Origin: an uncultured Erythrobacter sp.
GTDB taxonomy: Bacteria > Pseudomonadota > Alphaproteobacteria > Sphingomonadales > Sphingomonadaceae
Direction of reading: 5' to 3'
NCBI RefSeq assembly: GCF_958304185.1
Contig: NZ_OY284433.1
Span: 1,116,001-1,180,000, forward strand
DNA length: 64,000 nt
Below, in pieces: positions 17,632 to 24,297 of the stretch (position 1 is its first letter; every line of letters begins with the position of its first letter). The notes below the pieces were generated by a model. That model made no database searches, was not told where the DNA came from, and saw only the letters and a program-made list of their open reading frames with translations. Both the position numbers and the translations under genes were made by a program.

Positions 17632-17663
17632 ATGGCGGGCCGAAAGGCCCGCCATTTTCGTTT
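17632..17663 (+). terminator. Intrinsic terminator after TBDR 1
   Basis: A perfect 10-base stem, ATGGCGGGCC with GGCCCGCCAT, closed by a GAAA tetraloop and followed by TTTTCGTTT. It ends the receptor transcript 24 bases after the stop codon. The stem contains an ATG in frame with the next gene, which is unlikely to be its real start. Confidence 0.9.
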
Positions 17664-17679
17664 CAGGGAACCAGTCACC

Positions 17680-19221
17680 TTGCAGCACGCCGAAGCCCTC
17701 GCCCGGATTGCGCAATTCCCGCTGGCCGATCCTGCTGCCGCGCTGGGTGCGGGCCTTGCCCTCATCAACGCCGATTTTCCCGAATTGCTGCTGCCCCACG
17801 CGCGCCAGCTCGCCGCGCGCCACCCGGACAATGCGCAGGCCCAGCAATTGCTCGGCCTTACCGCCCGCGCCTGCGGGGAGAGCCTCGCCGCTTTCGAAGC
17901 CTTCCGCGCCGCCGCTGCTCTGGCCCCCCGCGATGGCTTGATCGCCCATTCGCGCGCGCGCACCGCGCTTGAAGCCGGACTGCCCGCCGCTGACCTGTTC
18001 GCCGCCGCTGCCCCGCTCGCGCTGCGGGACGGGGGTATCCCGCTGGGCCAGGCCGCCGCCCTGTTGGCCGAGGGCCGTCCCGACGAGGGCATCGCGCTCC
18101 TGACCGGCATCCTCGCCGCCAACCCTCTGTGGATCGACGGGCATCGCAGCCTTGCCGCTTTGCGCGGACAAATGGGCGAAGACCCGCTCGCCAGCGTTGG
18201 TGCGGCGCTAACCCAGCACCCGCGCGCAGCCGAGCTGCACCACCTCGCCATTTCCCTCGCCTTGCAAGCCCGCGATCTCCCGCGCGCCGCCGCCGCGGCA
18301 TCGCAGGCGCAGACGGTGCTGGGGTCGCAACGCTGGCTCAGCCTGATCACCGGACATATCGCTTCGGAAAGCGGCGAGCTGGACGCTGCCGATCCGCATT
18401 TCGCAGCCGCTGGGCCGCCCGCTGACCCGGACGAGGCGTGGATGTATGCCCGCCACCTGATCCGCCGGAACCAACCAGAGCGCGCCGCTGCGTTGCTCGA
18501 ACCCCGCGTCAGCCAACCCGGAGCCTTGGCGCTGTGGCCCTATCTGTCGCTGGCATGGCGCATGACAGACGATCCCCGTGCGCAGTGGCTCGAAAGCGAT
18601 CCGCGACTGGTCGGGGTCTATGACATCGGCCTTACGCCCGAAGAACTCGCCGCGCTGGCCGCGCATCTGCGCGGGTTGCATCATGCCAAGGCCGCCCCGC
18701 TCGACCAATCGGTGCGCGGCGGAACGCAGACCGACGGCAACCTGCTGCTGCGCATTGAGCCGCCGATCCGCGATCTCAAGGCACGGCTGCTTGCCATCGT
18801 CGCGCAGCATATCACCCAACTCCCCCCCCCTGATGCCGGGCACCCTACCCTGCTCGCCAATCGCGCTCCGGTCCGGATTGCAGGATCTTGGTCGGTCAGA
18901 CTGGAGAACGCCGGGTTTCACACTGATCACGTCCACCCGCAGGGCTGGTTCAGTTCGGCGCTATACCTCGCGCTGCCCGAAACGCTTGGCGCTGGTCGGC
19001 ATGGGGGGGCGGATGATTACGCGGGTTGGCTCTCGCTCGGCGAGGCACGCGATTTGGCTCCGGGCCTCGCGCCGCTCCAATTGATTCAACCCAAACCGGG
19101 GCGTCTGGTGCTGTTCCCATCCACCATGTGGCATGGTACGCGCCCCTTCCCCCAAGGCGAGCGGCTGACGGTCGCCTTCGATATTGCCCGACCCCGACAG
19201 GCCAAAGCTCTACAGGATTGA
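17680..19221 (+). CDS. TPR-containing putative 2OG-Fe(II) oxygenase (TIGR02466/PF13759-like), copy 1
   Basis: About 513 residues. The first ~300 are Ala/Leu-rich helical repeats of TPR character (for example HPDNAQAQQLLGLTARACGE). The C-terminal ~180 residues form a jelly-roll-type oxygenase segment: HTDHVHPQGWFSSALYLALP (from residue 414) and GRLVLFPSTMWHGTRPF (distal His about 485), then a basic residue in GERLTVAFD. These fit the 2OG-FeII_Oxy_5 pattern. I chose TTG at 17680, 10 bases after an AGGGA site, because the upstream ATG at 17632 is the terminator stem. The next gene begins 6 bases after its stop. Substrate unknown; hydroxylation is inferred from the fold. Confidence 0.75.
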   Translation: MQHAEALARIAQFPLADPAAALGAGLALINADFPELLLPHARQLAARHPDNAQAQQLLGLTARACGESLAAFEAFRAAAALAPRDGLIAHSRARTALEAGLPAADLFAAAAPLALRDGGIPLGQAAALLAEGRPDEGIALLTGILAANPLWIDGHRSLAALRGQMGEDPLASVGAALTQHPRAAELHHLAISLALQARDLPRAAAAASQAQTVLGSQRWLSLITGHIASESGELDAADPHFAAAGPPADPDEAWMYARHLIRRNQPERAAALLEPRVSQPGALALWPYLSLAWRMTDDPRAQWLESDPRLVGVYDIGLTPEELAALAAHLRGLHHAKAAPLDQSVRGGTQTDGNLLLRIEPPIRDLKARLLAIVAQHITQLPPPDAGHPTLLANRAPVRIAGSWSVRLENAGFHTDHVHPQGWFSSALYLALPETLGAGRHGGADDYAGWLSLGEARDLAPGLAPLQLIQPKPGRLVLFPSTMWHGTRPFPQGERLTVAFDIARPRQAKALQD

Positions 19222-19227
19222 CGCGAA

Positions 19228-21108
19228 ATGTTTCAGGCCACCCCTACCGCGGCGCTCCCCCCGGCTCTGACCGAGGCGATCCGCCTGCGCCAAGCTGGCG
19301 ATGCCGCCGGTACGCTGGCGCTGGCCGAGCGCCATGCTGCGGCAACCGAAGCAGGTGCGCCCTTCCTCGCGATTGCTGGCCTCGCCGCGCTCGAATTGGG
19401 CGATGCGGCGCGCGCGGTGACGCATCTCGAAATGCTCGCGCGCCTGCGTCCCGATGATATCGAAATTCGCGGCGATCTGGCCCGCGCGCTTCTGGCGGCG
19501 GGCCGTGAGGACGAGGCGCTGGTGCTGGCGCAGGGGTCAGACCTGCCCGCCCTCGCCCGGATCGAAGCCTGGGTGCGCCAGCAACGCGGAGAGATGGCGC
19601 TGGCCGTGCAGGCCTATGGCCGGGTGCTTCAGGGTGAACCGGGGGATGCCGCCAGCTGGAACAATCTCGGCAATATCCACGCCGCCGCTGGGCATTTCGA
19701 TCAGGCGATCAACGCCTTTGAACAGGCGATCACCTATCAGCCGCATGAGGTGGGAATGTATCTCAACCTCGCCGATGTGCTGCGTCAGGCCGATCTGGGC
19801 GAGCCGCGCCTCAAGGTGGCGCGCGATGCGGTCGCGGTCGCGCCGGACAGTCGTGCCGCACAGACCGAGCTTGGCATGGCGCTGGCGCATAATGAACTGC
19901 TCGACGAAGCGATCACGGTGCTGGAAGCGGCAGTCCAGCGCTGGCCCGACTTTGGCGAAGCGCAACTGGAACTCGGCCGGCTTTACGAAGCGACCAACCG
20001 CACCGAGGCGTTGGCAGCTTTCCTTGCCAGCCTCGACCCAGCAGCCTGCCCGCCCGAGGTCGCGTTCTTGCACGCGTGGCTCGCCCAGCGTGAGGGGCGG
20101 TTCGAGGATGCGGCAAGCCACGCAGAGGCGATCCCTGCCACGATCCACCCGATGCGGCGCGCGGCACTGATCGGCAACATCGCCGAGCGGCTCGGCGATG
20201 CCCCCCGCGCCTTTGCTGCGTTCGAGACCATGAACGCCGCCGCCATCGCCGAAGCGCCGCCGCGCCACGGGCCGACATACCGCGAAAGTGTCGAGGCTGA
20301 TCTCGTCCGGTGGAGCCCCGATTGGGCCGCCCGCTGGGCTCCGCCGCTTGCGAGTGATCCGGCGCGGCGCGATCCAGTGTTCCTCGTCGGCTTCCCCCGT
20401 TCGGGCACGACCCTGCTCGACACGATGCTGATGGGCCTGCCCGAACTGCACGTGCTGGAAGAACGCCCGATGATGGCGGAAATCCTGCGGATGCTGGGAG
20501 ACTTCGATCTCGCCGCGCTCAACCCCCAGCAATGCGGTCAGCTGCGCGAGGCCTATTTCGCCAGCGCAACGGCCCACGGTTGGGACGGGCAGCGCTGGCT
20601 GGTCGACAAGCACCCGCTCAATATGGCGCGCGCGGTGCAGGTCCACCGGATGTTCCCGAACGCGCGCTTCATCCTCGCCGAGCGTCACCCGGCTGACGTG
20701 GTGCTGAGCTGCTTCATGGCCAATTTCACGCTCAATTTCGCAATGCGCAGCTTCACCGATCTTGAGGAAGCCGCGCTGACCTATGATGCGGTGTTCCGCG
20801 CTTGGCACCGCGCCAACGATCTGTTCCCGATCGCCGCCCACGCGGTGCGATACGAGCGGCTGGTTGAAGATTCGCGCGGCGAATTGCAGCCTTTGGTGTC
20901 GTGGCTTGGGCTCGACTGGAACGACCGCCTGCTCGCCCATGAGGAAACCGCGAAGGAACGTGGCCGGGTGAAGACCGCGAGCTACGCCCAGATCGGCGAG
21001 AAGCTCTATACCCGCGCAAGTGGGCGCTGGCTGCGCTATGCTGATCAACTCGCGCCTGTGATGCCGATCCTTGCACCGTGGGCGGAGCGGATGGGCTACG
21101 ACGCCTGA
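19228..21108 (+). CDS. TPR-sulfotransferase fusion protein
   Basis: 626 residues, cytoplasmic (no signal peptide). Residues 1-340 are tetratricopeptide repeats, with clear units such as ASWNNLGNIHAAAGHFDQAI followed by NAFEQAITYQPHEVGMYLNL. The C-terminal sulfotransferase has the PAPS 5'-phosphosulfate loop FLVGFPRSGTTLLDTML (from residue 385), the 3'-phosphate motif ILAERHPADVVLSCF and a closing segment RYERLVEDSRGELQPLVSWL. It would transfer sulfate from PAPS to a hydroxyl or amine, with the TPR part probably binding a protein or peptide partner. It is embedded between oxygenases, so hydroxylation followed by sulfation of one target is plausible but unproven. Confidence 0.85.
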   Translation: MFQATPTAALPPALTEAIRLRQAGDAAGTLALAERHAAATEAGAPFLAIAGLAALELGDAARAVTHLEMLARLRPDDIEIRGDLARALLAAGREDEALVLAQGSDLPALARIEAWVRQQRGEMALAVQAYGRVLQGEPGDAASWNNLGNIHAAAGHFDQAINAFEQAITYQPHEVGMYLNLADVLRQADLGEPRLKVARDAVAVAPDSRAAQTELGMALAHNELLDEAITVLEAAVQRWPDFGEAQLELGRLYEATNRTEALAAFLASLDPAACPPEVAFLHAWLAQREGRFEDAASHAEAIPATIHPMRRAALIGNIAERLGDAPRAFAAFETMNAAAIAEAPPRHGPTYRESVEADLVRWSPDWAARWAPPLASDPARRDPVFLVGFPRSGTTLLDTMLMGLPELHVLEERPMMAEILRMLGDFDLAALNPQQCGQLREAYFASATAHGWDGQRWLVDKHPLNMARAVQVHRMFPNARFILAERHPADVVLSCFMANFTLNFAMRSFTDLEEAALTYDAVFRAWHRANDLFPIAAHAVRYERLVEDSRGELQPLVSWLGLDWNDRLLAHEETAKERGRVKTASYAQIGEKLYTRASGRWLRYADQLAPVMPILAPWAERMGYDA

Positions 21109-21198
21109 CACGGCTCGCCGTTTGCCTTGGGCCGCGCGCAGGGGTAATCAGGGCCGCAAATGACAGGGCTTGAACGGCCCTTGCTGGGAGAGACCACC

Positions 21199-21756
21199 AT
21201 GACCCGTATCCGTGCCGCCGCCGTCGCCTGCACGGCGCTTGCGATTGCCGCAGGTGCCGCCGCGCCGCTCGCCGCCCAAGACAAGGTCGCCTCGGACGAG
21301 AGCAGCTATGTCACCGCGCTGCGCGAGTGCCAGTCCAAGACCGACCCGGCCCAGCGCCTCGCCTGCTATGACACCGCGGTGTCAGCGATGGTTGCCGCCA
21401 GCAGCGACGGCGAAGTCCGGGTCGTGGACCGTGAGGATGTGCGCGAGGCGCGGCGCAAGCTGTTTGGCTTCACCCTCCCCGATCTCGGCATCTTCGGCGG
21501 CAAGAGCGACAAGGAAGACCCGGAGCAGGCCGAGGAATTCGCCACACTCAGCACCACCATTGCAGCAGTTCGCAGTGTCAACGGTCGCTACGTTATCACC
21601 ACGGCCGAAGGCGCGGAATGGCAGCTCGACGAGATGCCGTCAGGCCTGATGCGCCTCAAGATCGGCAGGTCACTGGAGATCAAGAGCGGCGCCTTCAGCA
21701 GTTACTTCCTGCGGATCGACGGCCAGAAGGGCGTCAAGGGACGGCGCGTGCGGTGA
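21199..21756 (+). CDS. Small secreted protein with CYD and GVKGRR motifs, copy 1
   Basis: 185 residues with a signal peptide (MTRIRAAAVACTALAIAAGA, cleavage near LAAQD). The mature part has CQSKTDPAQRLACYDTAV, a Cys-x(n)-RLACYD motif seen in several envelope proteins, then RKLFGFTLPDLGIFGG and a C-terminal beta-rich domain ending YFLRIDGQKGVKGRRVR. ATG 21199 follows GGGAGAG; codons from 21160 in frame add only polar residues. A clear paralogue lies at 27502-28074. No known function can be given. Its place between the sulfotransferase and the dioxygenase makes a periplasmic partner role possible. Confidence 0.75.
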   Translation: MTRIRAAAVACTALAIAAGAAAPLAAQDKVASDESSYVTALRECQSKTDPAQRLACYDTAVSAMVAASSDGEVRVVDREDVREARRKLFGFTLPDLGIFGGKSDKEDPEQAEEFATLSTTIAAVRSVNGRYVITTAEGAEWQLDEMPSGLMRLKIGRSLEIKSGAFSSYFLRIDGQKGVKGRRVR

Positions 21757-21785
21757 CACGGACGTGACGATGTAATCAGGACAAC

Positions 21786-22517
21786 ATGAAGACCCTTTTC
21801 GAACTCAATCCGGCGCTCGACATACCAGCCTACGCCGCGCGCTTCGCAGCGACGGGTCGGGTCCAGCTGCGCGATGTGCTGACGCCCGAAAGCGCGAGCG
21901 AACTCCAGATGGTGCTGGCGCGGGGTACGGATTGGGGCATCGCGATTGGCGCCGGGACCGAAAAGCCCACCAGCATCGGCGGCGCCCGCAGCCGCACGCC
22001 CGAAGGGCAGCAGGCGCTCCGGCACGCCATGCAAAATGCCGAACAGCATTCCGCCCGCGGCGAATATGGCTTCCGCTTCGCGCATTACCCGATCCTGGAG
22101 GCGATCCGCGAAGGCTGGGACCCGGGCGGCGCACACGAGATATTGCTCGAACACCTCAACACTCCCGACTTCCTTGATCTGGTTCGCAAGGTCACCGGCG
22201 TTGAAGGCCTCGTCAAGGCCGATGGTCAGGCGACCCTGTTCGCGCCCGGCCACTACCTTGGCCGCCACAACGACAGTCATGTCGCGGAAGGTTGGGAGGT
22301 CGCCTACGTGCTGAACCTTGCGCGTGACGACTGGCATCCGGACTGGGGCGGCTACCTGCTGTTTCTGGATGACGAGGGCGATGTGATCGAGGGTTTCCGT
22401 CCCCGCTTCAACGCACTCAACCTGTTTCGCGTGCCGCAATCGCACCTTGTCAGCTACGTCCCGCCATTCGCTCCGATTGGGCGGATGGCGGTGACGGGGT
22501 GGCTGCGCAGCCTGTGA
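21786..22517 (+). CDS. 2OG-Fe(II) oxygenase, prolyl-4-hydroxylase-like
   Basis: 243-residue cytoplasmic dioxygenase that should couple 2-oxoglutarate decarboxylation to hydroxylation. The iron triad is readable: His161 and Asp163 in YLGRHNDSHVAEGW and His220 in VPQSHLVSYVPP; Arg in GRMAVTGWLRS is the likely 2OG-binding residue. WHPDWGGYLLFLDDEGDVIE is typical of Tpa1/Ofd1-type prolyl hydroxylases. It starts 29 bases after the small secreted protein gene, and the second TPR-oxygenase begins 16 bases after its stop, so it belongs to the same rightward unit. The target (peptide, ribosomal protein or small molecule) is unknown. Confidence 0.85.
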   Translation: MKTLFELNPALDIPAYAARFAATGRVQLRDVLTPESASELQMVLARGTDWGIAIGAGTEKPTSIGGARSRTPEGQQALRHAMQNAEQHSARGEYGFRFAHYPILEAIREGWDPGGAHEILLEHLNTPDFLDLVRKVTGVEGLVKADGQATLFAPGHYLGRHNDSHVAEGWEVAYVLNLARDDWHPDWGGYLLFLDDEGDVIEGFRPRFNALNLFRVPQSHLVSYVPPFAPIGRMAVTGWLRSL

Positions 22518-22533
22518 CCTTGAGAGGCGCACG

Positions 22534-24216
22534 ATGACGGGAAGCGCGCAAAGCGTGGCACTGGCAGCAAGCCAGCTCGCCGCGCAGGGCCGCGATGCCG
22601 AGGCGGAGGCCCTTTACGCGCGCGGACTGGCGGACTTTCCTCACGATGCACGGCTCGCCAATAGTGCGGGCAATTTTCATTTCAAAGCGGGACGGCTTGA
22701 TCGCGCTTTGACGCTGTTCGAACGGGCGCTTTCGCTCGCACCGGATTTGGTCGAGGCGGGGATCAACGCTGCCATCACGCTCGGCCGCATGGAGCAGCCC
22801 GCCCGCGCCGCCGCGCTGCTCGCTCCGCTTGAAGCGGTAGCGGCGCATAATCCGGGCTATTGGCGGGTGCGTGCCGATAGCGAGCGGCAAGCCATGCGTT
22901 ACCGTGAGGCCGAAGCCAGCATGGCGCGCACGGTGGCGCTCGATCCCAGCGGAGCCAAGACCGCACGCAGTCGCGCCCGGCTTGCGCTCGAACGCAGCGC
23001 GCCCAATGCGATCCCCCTGCTAGAGACCGCCTTGACCCTCAACCGCGGCGATCCCAACCTGCTGTTTGATTACGCGCAGGCACTCGCAGTTGCCGGCAGG
23101 CTGGACGAGGCGTTGGAGTGCACGACGACGCTCATCACGCATCTGCCCGGCTGGACCGCAGCGCTCAAGCTTCATTCCGAGCTGCGCTGGGCAGCGGGGG
23201 AGCAGGCGAACTTCGCCGATCACTTCGCGCGCGTTGCAGCGCAGCAGGGCGCGGGACCAGACGTGTGGCTTGCGTGGTCCGAGACGCTCGAAGGGGTCGA
23301 CCGGCCAGCGGAGAGCGCCGCGATTCTTGCTCGCGCGCGCGCAATCTGGCCCGATAGCGCCGTTCTTGCGCTGGCTCAGGCGGTGGCGCTGGGCGAAGCC
23401 GGGGCCGCAAACGAGGCGCAGGGCGTGCTCGATCTTTTCGCAGGGATGGCGACTCCCGAATGGTCGACCGCGCGTGGGCGCAACTGGTTGCGGCTTGGCG
23501 AGATCGCGCGGGCCGAGGCTGAACTGGCAACGGTCTGCGCCGCCCAACCCGGCGATGTTGCCGCGTGGGCGCTCACAGACCTGTGCTGGCGGCTCGGCGG
23601 CGACGCGCGGCATGAATGGCTCCACGGCCAGCCAGGGCTGGTACGGCAACTGCCGCTCTCGCTGGACGAAGGCGAACGCGAAGGGCTGACCGCGCTCCTG
23701 ACCGAGCTGCACCGCCATTCGGCCATGCCGATCGGGCAGTCGGTCAAACGCGGCAGCCAGACCAAGGGGGCGCTGTTCGCACGCGCCGAGCCAGAACTCG
23801 CACGGCTCGAAGCGGCCCTTCACGAGGCAATGGCCGAATATCGCGCCGGGTTGCCCCCCACCGATCCGCGCCACCCGCTGCTTGCGCACAGAGACGATCC
23901 GTGGACGATTGTCGGTAGCTGGTCGATCCTGCTCAACGGGCAAGGTCACCATGCAGCCCATATCCACCCGCGCGGGCTATTGTCTTCGGCGAGTTACTGG
24001 CTGGTGCCGGACGAAGTGGACGCCGACGGCCAGCCCGGCTGGCTTGAGCTCGGCAATCCGCCGCAAGGCCTCGCCGAGGGGCTGGGCAGCCTGCACACCG
24101 TCCGCCCGCAACCCGGTACGCTCGTGCTGTTTCCCAGCACGCTCTACCACGGCACCCGCCCGATCTCCCAAGGCACGCGCATGACCGTGGCGTTCGACGT
24201 CAGCGCCGTTACCTGA
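22534..24216 (+). CDS. TPR-containing putative 2OG-Fe(II) oxygenase (TIGR02466/PF13759-like), copy 2
   Basis: 560 residues, same architecture as the gene at 17680: N-terminal TPR units (LANSAGNFHFKAGRLDRALT then LFERALSLAPDLVEAG) and a C-terminal oxygenase. Shared signatures are an SVKRGSQTKG stretch (SVRGGTQTDG in copy 1), GHHAAHIHPRGLLSSASYWL (His473, 476, 478) and GTLVLFPSTLYHGTRP (distal His 539), then TRMTVAFD. The common H-x2-H-x-H-P-x-G core in both copies supports metal binding. The two copies are diverged along their whole length, so duplication is not recent. A strong terminator follows. Confidence 0.75.
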   Translation: MTGSAQSVALAASQLAAQGRDAEAEALYARGLADFPHDARLANSAGNFHFKAGRLDRALTLFERALSLAPDLVEAGINAAITLGRMEQPARAAALLAPLEAVAAHNPGYWRVRADSERQAMRYREAEASMARTVALDPSGAKTARSRARLALERSAPNAIPLLETALTLNRGDPNLLFDYAQALAVAGRLDEALECTTTLITHLPGWTAALKLHSELRWAAGEQANFADHFARVAAQQGAGPDVWLAWSETLEGVDRPAESAAILARARAIWPDSAVLALAQAVALGEAGAANEAQGVLDLFAGMATPEWSTARGRNWLRLGEIARAEAELATVCAAQPGDVAAWALTDLCWRLGGDARHEWLHGQPGLVRQLPLSLDEGEREGLTALLTELHRHSAMPIGQSVKRGSQTKGALFARAEPELARLEAALHEAMAEYRAGLPPTDPRHPLLAHRDDPWTIVGSWSILLNGQGHHAAHIHPRGLLSSASYWLVPDEVDADGQPGWLELGNPPQGLAEGLGSLHTVRPQPGTLVLFPSTLYHGTRPISQGTRMTVAFDVSAVT

Positions 24217-24234
24217 CGCACCGGGCTTCGGGCA

Positions 24235-24277
24235 AAAAGAAGGGGCGGCGGATCGTGTGATCCGCCGCCCCTCTTTA
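24235..24277. terminator. Bidirectional terminator between the modification cluster and TBDR 2
   Basis: A 14-base perfect stem, AGGGGCGGCGGATC (24241-24254) with its complement (24259-24272), and a GTGT loop. It is flanked on the left by AAAAAG and on the right by CTTTAT, so it can stop both convergent transcripts. Confidence 0.9.
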
Positions 24278-24297
24278 TGTGTCGGTTCTGACCGGGA

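Noticed and set aside
17632-17679. ATG 17632 as start of the TPR-oxygenase
   Set aside because: The codon is part of a perfect terminator stem and has no ribosome site; the first residues (GRKARHFRFRE) are just the translated hairpin.
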